DNA of 64,000 bases from Edaphobacter dinghuensis (GTDB lineage Bacteria; Acidobacteriota; Terriglobia; Terriglobales; Acidobacteriaceae), in NCBI RefSeq assembly GCF_014640335.1, contig NZ_BMGT01000003.1:603149-667148 (forward strand). Direction: 5' to 3'. The translations under genes and the position numbers were made by a program. The notes below the pieces were generated by a model, which worked only from the letters and a program-made list of their open reading frames with translations, did no database searches and had not been told where the DNA came from. Positions 7,624 to 17,643 of the stretch are shown piece by piece; position 1 is the first letter of the stretch, and each line of letters begins with the position of its first letter.

Positions 7624-10600
7624 TTAGAACCGAAGATTAAGCCCTAGTTGCAAATGCCTTTCTGTAGTTAATGTACCTGTGCTAGTAATTGAACCAAAGT
7701 TGGTGGAAGTAATGTTGTCGTTGAAGGGTGCCCAACTCACAGTGTTAAAGACGTTGTAGGCATCGGCGCGAAAGCCAAGGATCACGTTTTGCGAGAACGC
7801 GAAATCCTTGCTGGCCGAGGCATCGAATGTATGGAAGTTTGGATCGCGCAGTGCACCGAAACGCGAGGTCCCAAAGCCTGTGGTGAGCTCATCTCCAAAT
7901 GCGCTGGTTCCATTATCGTTACTTGTAAAGATTGTATTTGTAGTCGTAGCGTGTCCGTTAGTTGCAGTGGGCAATGTCTTGACGGACGAGTATTCGGCAT
8001 TTGGATTAATCGTAATATGGTTTGGGTTCGTTGGACATGAGCCGGTGAAAGTTCCCGTTGGCGTGGCATTGCTTGAACTTGTTGCACCCGCCATACCAAA
8101 CCGATTGGTTGTGCCAGTAACCACTTGAATGGTTTTACTTTCACAACTCATGGGAGTCGTCACATAACTTGCCATTGGAGCTGCGGAAGGATCCGTGCCT
8201 AACCAGTTTGCGAAGGAGCGGTGTCTGATCTTGAGCGGACGGTACTGATTCGCTCTCACAACGTTATTTCCTGCCGTTCCATTCACTAGATAGTATCGGT
8301 TGGAAAATACTGTCTGGGGAAAACCGGTATGCCAGTTTCCAGAAAGTGAGGCCTTCCATCCGCCCAGTAGGGAATCTTCGAAACCGTTAAAATTTTTCCC
8401 GATTAATTTCCCGCGACCTATTGGCAACGTATAAGTAACAGCGAAAGAGATGATATGAGTCGCATCGAAGTAGGAAGGTCCATAGTCGCCTGCTAAATTG
8501 TTGCTGTCCTGCGGATACGCATTAGCTGACCCCAAGACGCCACTTGAACCATAATATCCCGGACTGTCCGTCATCGCTTTGCTATATGTGTAATTAAAGA
8601 TGAAGTCCAGATCGTGAGTTGCATGTTGTGTGAGCGTGGCTTGTAAAGCGTTATAGTTCATCACGCCCTCGGACTCAGTGTATTGAACGTTATGGTTGGC
8701 CATAGCAGGAAGAATATTTGCCAGAGGAGAATCACAAGGCGTAGCTCCGGGGGTAAGCGAAATGGTCGAGCAGTTCGCCTGGTTCAGGCCAAGAAGATTC
8801 GCCAGATGGTGACCGTCCTGACCGACATATCCGACCTGCAATCCCATGGATCGGTTGAGCTGATAAGCCAGAATCAGATCGAACTGTTGGACAAGAGCTG
8901 GTTTAATATTGGGGTCCCACCCAATCAGGTTCCCAGCAATATTGGCTGGGGTAATTGCAGTAACTGCGGGGTAACCATTCGTCATCGCAAGAGGTGTGGC
9001 AACAGCGGTTTGAGAGGCACTATAGACGAAGAATGGGTTTTGGGTCATGCGCTGGTTGGCACCGAGACCTTCCATGAAATTCGTGATGGCATATCCGCCG
9101 CGCACCACAAAACGATTCTCAAGACGTTCTGGTGCGTAAGCAAAGCCAACACGTGGCATAAATCCTCCCCAGAATGCATGTACAAGAGAGCGGCTCACAC
9201 CATTTTGACCCGCAAAGCTGATAGCGCCAGTCCAGGGATTGATATTACTTTGTCGGTTATTTACCTCATACATCGGTTGGTCATATTCCCAACGCATGCC
9301 GAGATTCACTGTCAAATCTGGCCTCAGTTTGTAGTCATCTTGAAAGAAGATAGCTGGGCGCCATTGACGCATACCCCAGCGTCCAGCGCTGTTACCGATC
9401 GCAAACGCAGAAGCTTTATCGACAAGAAAATCGCTCCATGCGCTACCTGTCGATAGAGTCGTGTTCGTTGAATTACCTGAAAAAGTCCAAGAGCCGATCG
9501 GACCTGTGTTTCCAGAATAATATCGATTTTCTTGATAGCGAATCGCTTGTGCTCCGAACTTCAAAGAATGCTTACCGATGAGCCACTCCACTTTATCTCC
9601 GTAGGTGAATGCGTTGACAACACCATCGGTAGCTTTTCCGCCGCCGCCTGCACCCCAGCTAGCATTTAAGGGACTTATTCCAGAGAGACTAATGCTGGGC
9701 ATGCCGGGAAAAACCTGGGTTGGTCCTGGAATTCCAAGATCTTTGTTTCCGTTAGTACCGATAAGGCCGGTTATATCGTCCGGATAATTGGTGTAGCGCG
9801 TTCGGCTGAAGCCTATACGAGCTTCATTCACGATGTTTGATGAAAAGGTATGTGTCCAATTCACAACGAATCCGTGATATGGATACGAGCCGTTAACAGG
9901 AGTATCGATTGGAATTAAAATCTTAGTCGTGGCTGAACGATTATCCACTTGTGTATAACGACCGGAGACAATGTCTCTTTCTGTGGTCTTCCAGTCCAGC
10001 TTTACGTCTCCCTGATTAATAGTGGTACCGTTACGGACAAGTCCCTCATAGTTGTCACCAGAAGAATTGGTAATGCAGGGACCATTGGGAGAACTCCGCA
10101 AATTGCAGGCAGGGAAAAGCTCCGGATGCTCTAATAGAAACTGTGCCGCTGGATTCGTTACGGGATAATTTTGCAGCGTGATGGGATCATATGCCATGCC
10201 AGTCCCTTTTAAGCCAGCTTGACCAGTCATATCGAGATTTGGATTTCCGCCGATGGCGGGATCAGGCTGATAGCCAAATGATTCAGTAGTCTGATGTTGG
10301 CGAACACCGCGATAATCGACAAAAAAGAACAGCTTATCTCTCCTGATAGGTCCGCCTAGAGTTCCTCCAAAATAGGCGCGGTTCAATGGTTGGCGCGTCA
10401 CAACAGGAGTATTATGTTTTGCTGCCCAAGCATTGGCATTCATCAGAGTATTCTGGAATTGAAAGAACGTCTCACCGTGAAATTGATTGGTGCCGCTCTT
10501 AGTCGTCATCACAACCTGACCACCGTTAGCGTTGCCGTATTCAGCCGTATTGTTACCAGTAACCATACGGTACTCCTGCAACGAGTTTCGCGAAGGCGTA

Positions 10601-11274
10601 TAAGCCATCCAGTTGTCAATGGCATCATTGATATCCAACCCATCTAGAGTAAAGTTGTTCGCCTGCTCGCGGTTTCCGTTCACGTTGAAGCTTGGATTAC
10701 TGAAGCCTCCTGGATGTGAGATATTGTCATAACCCGAAGGCGTAGGTTGAATAGCACCCGGCGTTAATAGGCCCAAGGTCATGACGTTATCAGAGACCAA
10801 GGGAAGCTGGGAGATCATTCCAGCACTGAACGTTGTACTCAATGTGGAATCCTGCGTGTTGATTACAGGTGGTAGTGTGGAAACGGTAACGACCTCATTA
10901 ACCGATCCAACATCGAGCACGACATCAAAGCGGGCGTCCTGTCCACCTACGAGATGAAACGTATCGATAGCAGCCTGCTTAAAGCCTGTGGCAGCAACTG
11001 TGAGCGTGTAATCTCCGATTGGCAGAAATTGAATGCTATAAACACCAGATGCATTCGTTTTTCCGGGAAAAACAATCCCGGTTTCTTTGTTCTTAACCTC
11101 GATAGACGCGTTGGCAATAACATGGCTACTTGGATCAGTAATGGTTCCTGTCACTGATGCTGTGATTGTTTGAGCAGATGCGTTAGTCCATAGCGTGAAA
11201 AAGGTTATGACAGTCATACAAAACATGTATCGAAGGGGCTTATTTTTTTTTAGTATCACCTTGGGTTGATTCAT
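7624..11274 (-). CDS. TonB-dependent receptor, Oar-like, with carboxypeptidase-regulatory-like N-domain
   Basis: The protein has 1216 residues. A signal peptide ends near residue 35 (TNASAQ) and a CarboxypepD_reg-like beta-sandwich follows (TGTITDPSSHVIANASIEV, YSIQFLPIGDYTLTV), about residues 38-125. A plug-like region has FNVNGNREQANNFTLDGLDI and GGQVVMTTKSGTNQFHG, then a long beta-barrel ends in the aromatic residue of LGLNLRF. Such receptors import large substrates across the outer membrane with TonB energy; there is no STN signalling domain. It is transcribed away from a beta-propeller histidine kinase and sits with GH2 and ricin/CBM96 genes, so an oligosaccharide ligand is likely. GGAGG lies about 12 bases before the ATG. 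Confidence 0.93.
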   Translation of the reverse strand: MNQPKVILKKNKPLRYMFCMTVITFFTLWTNASAQTITASVTGTITDPSSHVIANASIEVKNKETGIVFPGKTNASGVYSIQFLPIGDYTLTVAATGFKQAAIDTFHLVGGQDARFDVVLDVGSVNEVVTVSTLPPVINTQDSTLSTTFSAGMISQLPLVSDNVMTLGLLTPGAIQPTPSGYDNISHPGGFSNPSFNVNGNREQANNFTLDGLDINDAIDNWMAYTPSRNSLQEYRMVTGNNTAEYGNANGGQVVMTTKSGTNQFHGETFFQFQNTLMNANAWAAKHNTPVVTRQPLNRAYFGGTLGGPIRRDKLFFFVDYRGVRQHQTTESFGYQPDPAIGGNPNLDMTGQAGLKGTGMAYDPITLQNYPVTNPAAQFLLEHPELFPACNLRSSPNGPCITNSSGDNYEGLVRNGTTINQGDVKLDWKTTERDIVSGRYTQVDNRSATTKILIPIDTPVNGSYPYHGFVVNWTHTFSSNIVNEARIGFSRTRYTNYPDDITGLIGTNGNKDLGIPGPTQVFPGMPSISLSGISPLNASWGAGGGGKATDGVVNAFTYGDKVEWLIGKHSLKFGAQAIRYQENRYYSGNTGPIGSWTFSGNSTNTTLSTGSAWSDFLVDKASAFAIGNSAGRWGMRQWRPAIFFQDDYKLRPDLTVNLGMRWEYDQPMYEVNNRQSNINPWTGAISFAGQNGVSRSLVHAFWGGFMPRVGFAYAPERLENRFVVRGGYAITNFMEGLGANQRMTQNPFFVYSASQTAVATPLAMTNGYPAVTAITPANIAGNLIGWDPNIKPALVQQFDLILAYQLNRSMGLQVGYVGQDGHHLANLLGLNQANCSTISLTPGATPCDSPLANILPAMANHNVQYTESEGVMNYNALQATLTQHATHDLDFIFNYTYSKAMTDSPGYYGSSGVLGSANAYPQDSNNLAGDYGPSYFDATHIISFAVTYTLPIGRGKLIGKNFNGFEDSLLGGWKASLSGNWHTGFPQTVFSNRYYLVNGTAGNNVVRANQYRPLKIRHRSFANWLGTDPSAAPMASYVTTPMSCESKTIQVVTGTTNRFGMAGATSSSNATPTGTFTGSCPTNPNHITINPNAEYSSVKTLPTATNGHATTTNTIFTSNDNGTSAFGDELTTGFGTSRFGALRDPNFHTFDASASKDFAFSQNVILGFRADAYNVFNTVSWAPFNDNITSTNFGSITSTGTLTTERHLQLGLNLRF

Positions 11275-11449
11275 TTGGGTCGCCGATCCTCCCGCAAATT
11301 AAACACATTTCCCCTTTCGGAAGGGGTGGGCTAATCCTAGTAAATCCACCCGATGGATCGTCAATCTGTCAAAAGTAAGAATTCGTTTTGTACAATACCG
11401 ATGAACGAAAACAATGAAGTAGCTTGTGCCGGCAATGGCAGAGATTCCA

Positions 11450-14449
11450 ATGAACGATCGAGATCGATTAGTTTTATCTGCTCTCATCGTCTTATTCATC
11501 ACGATGTTCTTGGTATGCCCGCCGCGAGCAACCGCTCAAGATGAGGTCTTGAACGACTATGTTCAGCGGGTTTGGCAGGTGCAAGATGGACTGCCTTCTT
11601 TCAACGTTCAAACCGTTGCTCAGACTCCTGACAATTACCTGTGGTTAGGTACAACCGGCGGTCTCGTTCGATTTGACGGCGAGAGTTTTACCGTCTTTGG
11701 CCCAACAATAGATCCTGCGTTCAAAGTAGAAAGCATCGCGAGCCTTATGACCGCTCGGAATGGAGATCTTTGGATAGGTACGGGTGGAGGTGGACTTGTG
11801 CGATACCGGCACGGGCAATTCATTCGTTATTCCGCTGGTGATGGCTTCGCCATTAATTTTGTTCGCAGTATTCTCGAAGACAATAGTGGCCGTATTTGGT
11901 TTGGCACATACGACGGACTGTTCTATCTCGAAGACGGCAAGCCACATCGTTTCCAAAAAGCCGGCCTCCCATTAAAGCCCACGATATTCACGATGACGAA
12001 GGATCGCTGGGGAGCAATCTGGATCGGAGGTGAACAGCTTATTCGCATCTATGACGGTACTGCCGTCGTAATTCCCGCTCCCAAAGACTCTCCCAGAATG
12101 GAGATTGCGTCTCTGGCATTTCATGAGAACACTCTTTGGATTGGGGGTACGTCCGGTCTCTATCGACTTCAGCTCGACCCTAAAAGTGCTCCTGGGCAAA
12201 TGATCAAAGCGCCCGCAAACGTGGCGATGATCCGCACACTCCATGTTTTTCCGGATGGCGCACTTTGGATTGGAACGATTGGCAACGGAAGTTTTTCATA
12301 TAGAGAAGGCATTTTGCGACGACTTGTTATGCCGGGACCTTTGCCCAGCAATGTCATTTTCTGGATCTTTCAAGACCATGGAAATAACATCTGGATGGGA
12401 AGCCAAGGTGGACTAATAAGACTTACTCCATCAAGAGTATCTGTGCTTCGTCTGAGTGGTGCGAGTAAGGTTGATTTCCAGACGCTTTATTCAGATCCAA
12501 CCGGACCACTCTGGGTGGCATCATCCCAGCTATTTAGTATTGAAGGTACTAAAGCAAAGGAAGTTAAATTTCCAGGAATTGGCACAGCGCAAGTGTCGAC
12601 CATGCTGCGCGATCAAGATGGTTCTCTTTGGATAGGAACAAATAATAACGGTTTGTTTCATGTTAAAAATGGGAGTTTGACGCACTATGGCGAGAAGGAC
12701 GGTTTAAATAACGGTAACATCCGAGCTCTTCTGCAGACCAAGGATGGAGATATCTGGATAGGGACCGGATCTCGGTTGAACCGATGGCACAGTGGGAAAT
12801 TTGAAACGCTGCTCGCCAAACCCGGCGGCAATACACCAAGTGGCCTACACACACTCTTTGAGGATTCAAGAGGTAATCTTTGGATCGGAGCCGACCAAGG
12901 GCTTTTCTTATGGAGAGATGGGCACTTCGTGATCAACGAGGCAACTGAAGGACATATTCAATCACAGGTATGGTCAATCTTTGAAACCTCAGACCATACT
13001 CTGTGGATTGGAACGCTCGAAGATGGACTCTTCCGCTGGAAGAATCACACACTCACCCACCTAAACATAACTAACAACCTGCTGCCAAACAGAATTTATT
13101 CGATCCTTCAGACAAAAAACGGAAAAATATGGTTCAGCAGCCCAGATGGTATTTGGGCTATCCAGCAAAATGATTTGGATGCCTTGGCAGATGGCAATCA
13201 TTTTTCGCCGCCGGTGCAGTTTTATCGTACGTTTGATGGCGTCTACAGCGCCCAGTTGTGCGGTGGTTACATGCACTCAGGCGTGCTCCGTTCCAATGGT
13301 GATTTGTGGTTCCCAAGCTTGAATGGTCCGGTTCGAATAGCCGCCAATCAACAAAATTTGCCGAAAAATGTTCCACCAATTGTGTTGCGTCGTGTGTTGG
13401 CTGATGGGCAAGAAAAAGTGGTCATGCCCACCATTAATCTTGGCACACACGTAGCCCAACTTGAACTCCATTATGGAGCTATTGACCTGCAACCACAGGA
13501 TGAGCTGCGATATCGATATCGCATGGAAGGATTCGATCATCAATGGGTCAATGCGGGAGTTCGCAGGGTGGCCTACTATACGAATTTGCCAATTGGTCGA
13601 TATATTTTTCGGGTCCAGGTTTATAAGCTCGACTCGCCTGGCACGGATTCAGAATTCTCACTAGCTTTGATCCGTAAGCCTCCCTTCTATCGCACATGGT
13701 GGTTCTATACCTCTTGCTTAATTTTTGTAGTGTCAATCGCATGGCTCATTTACCGCGACAGGACTGAGCGTCTTCGGGAACGGTTTCGGGTTGTCCTGCA
13801 AGAACGCAGCCGTGTCGCACGCGAAATGCACGACACCCTACTTCGCGGATGCACGAGCGTATCCAGTCTTCTCGAAGCACTTTGGATCACTAGGGCCATC
13901 CCGGACGAAGCAAATAGCGTATTGCTCGATTCAGCGCGGGTGCAGATGCACTCTACCATCGAGGAAGCACGTCAGGCTATATGGGGGCTTCATCAAAGCA
14001 AGATGCCGAGCGCCGACATAGCCTCATTACTTCAGGAAATGTCCACTCAGTTGGAACAGCAATTCAACGTGCCAATTGAATATCAAGTCTTAGAAAAGCC
14101 AAGACGAATTCACCAGGAGAAGTCGCATCACCTACTCATGGTGACTCGTGAAGCTCTATTCAATGCGGCAAGGCACGGAAATCCGACTAAAGTTAGATTG
14201 ACAATCCACTTCGACAAAGATCAGATTCGTATTGAAGTTGAAGATAACGGTATAGGTTTCACAATGCCTTATGAATCAAACCCTAGAGGAAGAAAACACT
14301 ATGGACTCTCCGTAATGCGAGAGCGAATCGAAAGTATTGGGGGCACCTTCGATGTGATAACAGAAGCTGGTCATGGAACCCGCATTTTAATTACAGCGCC
14401 GCTTGGCCGTATGCCCATAAATGATGACGTGGATATTCTGCATGGATAA
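11450..14449 (+). CDS. Beta-propeller sensor histidine kinase (HTCS-like, without fused regulator)
   Basis: The start at 11450 is preferred because it opens directly on a signal peptide (MNDRDRLVLSALIVLFITMF...TAQ) and has AGAG upstream; a GTG at 11426 and ATG at 11435 are also in frame. About 680 periplasmic residues carry a dozen two-component-propeller blades marked by WIGT, WLGT or WMGS, then a Y_Y_Y domain (LRYRYRMEGFDHQWV). A membrane span (WWFYTSCLIFVVSIAWLIY) leads to a HisKA_3 domain with REMHDTLLRG (phospho-acceptor H794) and an HATPase (NAARHG, VEDNGIGF). This is the sensor plan of Bacteroides hybrid two-component systems for polysaccharides, but the receiver and DNA-binding part is a separate protein encoded by the next, overlapping gene. 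Confidence 0.93.
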   Translation: MNDRDRLVLSALIVLFITMFLVCPPRATAQDEVLNDYVQRVWQVQDGLPSFNVQTVAQTPDNYLWLGTTGGLVRFDGESFTVFGPTIDPAFKVESIASLMTARNGDLWIGTGGGGLVRYRHGQFIRYSAGDGFAINFVRSILEDNSGRIWFGTYDGLFYLEDGKPHRFQKAGLPLKPTIFTMTKDRWGAIWIGGEQLIRIYDGTAVVIPAPKDSPRMEIASLAFHENTLWIGGTSGLYRLQLDPKSAPGQMIKAPANVAMIRTLHVFPDGALWIGTIGNGSFSYREGILRRLVMPGPLPSNVIFWIFQDHGNNIWMGSQGGLIRLTPSRVSVLRLSGASKVDFQTLYSDPTGPLWVASSQLFSIEGTKAKEVKFPGIGTAQVSTMLRDQDGSLWIGTNNNGLFHVKNGSLTHYGEKDGLNNGNIRALLQTKDGDIWIGTGSRLNRWHSGKFETLLAKPGGNTPSGLHTLFEDSRGNLWIGADQGLFLWRDGHFVINEATEGHIQSQVWSIFETSDHTLWIGTLEDGLFRWKNHTLTHLNITNNLLPNRIYSILQTKNGKIWFSSPDGIWAIQQNDLDALADGNHFSPPVQFYRTFDGVYSAQLCGGYMHSGVLRSNGDLWFPSLNGPVRIAANQQNLPKNVPPIVLRRVLADGQEKVVMPTINLGTHVAQLELHYGAIDLQPQDELRYRYRMEGFDHQWVNAGVRRVAYYTNLPIGRYIFRVQVYKLDSPGTDSEFSLALIRKPPFYRTWWFYTSCLIFVVSIAWLIYRDRTERLRERFRVVLQERSRVAREMHDTLLRGCTSVSSLLEALWITRAIPDEANSVLLDSARVQMHSTIEEARQAIWGLHQSKMPSADIASLLQEMSTQLEQQFNVPIEYQVLEKPRRIHQEKSHHLLMVTREALFNAARHGNPTKVRLTIHFDKDQIRIEVEDNGIGFTMPYESNPRGRKHYGLSVMRERIESIGGTFDVITEAGHGTRILITAPLGRMPINDDVDILHG

Positions 14450-15071
14450 CAAAAACAAAATCAGCATTCTTGTAGTTGACGATCATCCACTTACGCGAAT
14501 TGGCGTTTGTGCCACAATTAACTCGCAAAATGACATGTTCGTCGTGGCCGAGGCTGGTACGGGTGAGCTTGCCGTTGAAGAATTTCAAAATCGTAAGCCC
14601 GAAGTTATCCTTATGGACCTGAATCTCCCACGCATGAGTGGAGTCGATGCAATTCGAGCAATCCGCAGAGGGCCTTCTGCGACGAAAATTATCGTTCTCA
14701 CTACCTATGAGGGAGATGAAGATATTTATCAAGCACTAAAAGCGGGAGCAGAAAGCTATCTCATTAAGGGCATGTCGCATGAGGTCCTTCTCGATGCTAT
14801 TCGCAGCGTCAGCACCGGAGAGCAGTTCCTTCCACCGCCCGTAGAAAACGCTCTTCTCGGCAGGACGCCTGAAGCAACACTTCGGCCAAGAGAAAAAGAA
14901 GTTTTACAAAAGATCGTTGCTGGTAAAAGCAATAAAGAAATCGCTTCTGAGCTCAATATTAGCGAAGGCACTGTGAAATGCCACGTCAGCGTCATTTTTG
15001 TTCGGCTTGGAGTTACGGACCGCACGCAAGCTGCTATCGTAGCTCTGCAACGCGGATTGGCGCATATCTAA
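14442..15071 (+). CDS. LuxR/NarL-family response regulator
   Basis: The start at 14442 overlaps the kinase stop by 8 bases and begins MDNKNKISILVVDDHP, the usual start of a receiver. The receiver has acidic D13/D14, phospho-acceptor D59 (ILMDLNLPRMSG), T-loop LTTYEG and lysine of YLIKGMS. A LuxR-type helix-turn-helix ends the protein (LRPREKEVLQKIVAGKSN, KEIASELNISEGTVKCHV). It is the obvious partner of the beta-propeller kinase just upstream and probably controls the divergent TBDR gene and the GH2 gene. Confidence 0.94.
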   Translation: MDNKNKISILVVDDHPLTRIGVCATINSQNDMFVVAEAGTGELAVEEFQNRKPEVILMDLNLPRMSGVDAIRAIRRGPSATKIIVLTTYEGDEDIYQALKAGAESYLIKGMSHEVLLDAIRSVSTGEQFLPPPVENALLGRTPEATLRPREKEVLQKIVAGKSNKEIASELNISEGTVKCHVSVIFVRLGVTDRTQAAIVALQRGLAHI

Positions 15072-15325
15072 AACCTTATTTGCATTCGTTAGCATCGAGT
15101 GGAAACGCCTTGCATAGGCGACGTTTGCTTAAATACTGAAATCGCATCAAGGAGTTAGCTCCACGACGTAACAATGTGATGCCAATATTTGGCGCACCAT
15201 CCTTTGCCGCACCTCTTAAAGATATTCATTTATTTCGCACATGCATTTACTTATCACAGCAGCTCCAAAGTGGTGCTCTCTCCTTGCTTATATACACATT
15301 CAGACGCCCCGGGATTACAGTCTCA

Positions 15326-17464
15326 ATGGTGAAGAATCACTATCTTTCTAAGATAATTTTGGTGTTAGGATTTTTTCTTTTTTATGTTGCTCCAATAAAT
15401 GCTCAACGCATCTCCACCGAATTGTCTAATGGATGGCGATTCACAAAAAGCGACGCCGCAATTAGTAGTGATACTAGTACATGGCAGATCGTCTCAGTGC
15501 CTCATACTTGGAATCTCCTAGATGGCGAGCATAGTCAGCCGCGCGATAGTCTGGGGTTGGCAAAATCGAAAGGTAAGCCGAAATCTGAGGTGCCGATAAA
15601 TCCCTATTATCGAGGGCCAGGGTGGTATGCGCATTCACTTGACGTTCCCGAAGCATGGCGTAATCGCCGCGTATTTCTGCAGTTTGAAGCTGCTTCTACC
15701 GTAGCTGATGTTTATCTCAACGGAGATCATTTAGGCTATCATCGTGGAGCGTTTACTGCTTTTGCCGTCGAACTTACATCGAAATTACTCTATGGTCGCA
15801 GCAATGAAATTCGTGTGCGTGTTGACAATCGGCGCCAGGAAAATGTAGCGCCACTTGCAGGAGACTTTAATATGTTCGGCGGCCTATATCGCCCCGTTCA
15901 TCTTTTGGTTACAGACAAAGATTGCATTACTCCGCTACATATGGGATCACCCGGAGTTTTTGTAAGCACAAGAATACCCGATATATCGCATGCTGTAATC
16001 GACGTACGCTCAACGCTGTCTCTTTCAGGCAAGGACATCGATAGCCTCAGGCTTCGTGCAGCCATTCTTGATGCTGCAAATCGAGTTGTAGCGACATCGA
16101 TGAGCAGTCTCTCAAAAGATCCTTCGGTGCTGCAACGTCTTACACTGCTTCATCCACACCTGTGGAATGGTATTAAAGATCCATACTTGTACTCACTCCA
16201 TGTTTCGCTAATTCGCTCGAATAAAATCATCGACGAAGTCATACAGCCAATTGGCATACGCACCGTAGCTATTACGGAGTCGGCAGGCTTTCTTCTTAAT
16301 GGAAAACCTTATCCTATTTATGGAGTGGGGCGTAAACAAGAGAGATTATCCGATGGATGGGCACTTACTGCACAGGATGAGCTTAGCGACGCGCAAATGA
16401 TTATCTCAATGGGAGCCACGGCGGTTCGTGACGCTCATTACCCCATGAGCCAAAATTGGCATAATATCTGCGACAGACTTGGCCTTCTCCTGTGGGATGA
16501 AATACCTTTCGTGAATGATATGACTAACTCCGCGGAGTTTGCAGCAAATCTACACGAACAGCTACAGGAGACGATTTTGCAGTTAAATAATCATCCTAGT
16601 GTTTCTTTTTGGGGGCTGTTCAATGAATTAAAGAAAAATCGTCCCGGGCAGGATGACCTCTTGCGGAGCCTGAAGGCACAGGTAAAGAACCTTGATACGA
16701 CACGGCCCATTGTTGGAGCTTCAAACCAACCGAATGCCTCTTTCAACAAGATCCCCGAATTTATCGCATTCAACAATTACCCCGGCTGGTATGGAGGGAC
16801 GGTATCAAACTGGACATCTTACATAGCTGAGCGCTATCGCGAGGTCGGCCATCGGATTGCCATCAGCGAGTATGGAGCAGGTGGTGCTGTAACACAGCAC
16901 CAGGAAGGCCCTCCAACAAAACCTTTATCCAATAGCTATTTTCATCCAGAAGAGTACGAAGATTACGTACACGAACAGCTCTATCCGCAGATCAAGGACA
17001 ATACTCATTTATGGGGAACATTCGTTTGGGTGATGTTTGATTTTGCCGCCAATGAACGAGATGAAGGCCCGATGACAGGTATTAACAATAAGGGGCTCGT
17101 CACACATGACCACCAATTACCCAAAGATGCTTACTTCTTCTACCAGGCAAACTGGACAAAGAAGCCCATGGTCTACATTGCCTCACGACGTATGATCGAA
17201 CGCCTTCAATCCGCGACAGACATACATGTTTACTCAAATATGTCATCGGTTGAACTCTTCGTAAATGGACGATCATTTGGTAAGGGACAAGCAGATAATG
17301 TACATGTTTTCCGCTGGAAAAATGTCATACTTTCTCCCGGAAGAAATCATATTCAGGCGATAGCCTCCGGCGCTGGAGAATTTCGAGAGGACTCATGCGA
17401 CTGGATCTTATTAGCGAAGCGGGAAAGCCATTCCGTACACACAGGCAAAAACAACAAAATGTAG
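15326..17464 (+). CDS. Secreted glycoside hydrolase family 2 enzyme
   Basis: The start at 15326 gives a clean signal peptide (MVKNHYLSKIILVLGFFLFYVAPINAQ); in-frame ATGs 150 bases further upstream would bury it. The protein, about 712 residues, has the GH2 order: N-terminal sugar-binding domain (GPGWYAHSLDVPEAWRNRRV, VYLNGDHLGYHRGAFTAF), Ig-like domain, and TIM barrel. The acid/base is E434 in FWGLFNELK and the nucleophile E515 in AISEYGAGG. A C-terminal domain (VELFVNGRSFGKG) resembles DUF4982. It should remove terminal beta-galactosyl, glucuronyl or mannosyl units outside the cytoplasm. Family assignment is firm, sugar specificity is not. It is the last gene before the right-hand tRNA half. 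Confidence 0.88.
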   Translation: MVKNHYLSKIILVLGFFLFYVAPINAQRISTELSNGWRFTKSDAAISSDTSTWQIVSVPHTWNLLDGEHSQPRDSLGLAKSKGKPKSEVPINPYYRGPGWYAHSLDVPEAWRNRRVFLQFEAASTVADVYLNGDHLGYHRGAFTAFAVELTSKLLYGRSNEIRVRVDNRRQENVAPLAGDFNMFGGLYRPVHLLVTDKDCITPLHMGSPGVFVSTRIPDISHAVIDVRSTLSLSGKDIDSLRLRAAILDAANRVVATSMSSLSKDPSVLQRLTLLHPHLWNGIKDPYLYSLHVSLIRSNKIIDEVIQPIGIRTVAITESAGFLLNGKPYPIYGVGRKQERLSDGWALTAQDELSDAQMIISMGATAVRDAHYPMSQNWHNICDRLGLLLWDEIPFVNDMTNSAEFAANLHEQLQETILQLNNHPSVSFWGLFNELKKNRPGQDDLLRSLKAQVKNLDTTRPIVGASNQPNASFNKIPEFIAFNNYPGWYGGTVSNWTSYIAERYREVGHRIAISEYGAGGAVTQHQEGPPTKPLSNSYFHPEEYEDYVHEQLYPQIKDNTHLWGTFVWVMFDFAANERDEGPMTGINNKGLVTHDHQLPKDAYFFYQANWTKKPMVYIASRRMIERLQSATDIHVYSNMSSVELFVNGRSFGKGQADNVHVFRWKNVILSPGRNHIQAIASGAGEFREDSCDWILLAKRESHSVHTGKNNKM

Positions 17465-17566
17465 CTTTCTGATTTATATTCTGTTATCTCGGTCTTTCCC
17501 CTTACATTGCAATAAAGAGAGTGATAACCATGAATGGCGGTAACCATGCCAAAACCGCAGATAACT

Positions 17567-17578
17567 CTTTTAGAATCA
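17567..17578 (+). repeat. 12-bp direct repeat, right copy
   Basis: CTTTTAGAATCA is identical to 3198-3209. It lies inside ATAACTC-N, a string that also opens the D-arm of the left tRNA half, and precedes the 3' tRNA half by 22 bases. Confidence 0.5.
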
Positions 17579-17600
17579 TCAAATGGCTGCCTGAGATCAT

Positions 17601-17643
17601 CTTCGCACGCTGGAAGTCGTAGGTTCGAATCCTGCTGTGCCCA
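17601..17643 (+). pseudogene. 3' half of a tRNA (Val-like), partner of the 5' half at 3139
   Basis: The sequence gives a variable loop (AAGTC at 17614-17618), a complete T-arm (GTAGG 17619-17623 / CCTGC 17631-17635, loop TTCGAAT), and a 3' acceptor strand TGTGCCC (17636-17642) with discriminator A. CCA is decayed to CAT. TGTGCCC pairs over all seven positions, with one G-U, to GGGCGCA at 3139-3145. The 15 bases from 17601 (CTTCGCACGCTGGAA) match 12 of 15 bases at 3168-3182, the anticodon loop of the 5' half. Read backwards this stretch gives the notorious false peptides seen in tRNA-overlapping ORFs. The remainder of the 17465-18007 gap shows no credible gene. Confidence 0.65.

Noticed and set aside
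8683..9456. 257-codon frame antisense to the TBDR gene
   Set aside because: It lies wholly inside a convincing gene on the other strand, has no start signal and no family resemblance. The same holds for long antisense frames at 21149-21799, 38793-39509 and 42083-42799.
11300..11355. GGTGG...CCACC inverted repeat between the divergent TBDR and kinase genes
   Set aside because: Only 5 bp match well and the arms are mostly mismatched; too weak to call an operator.
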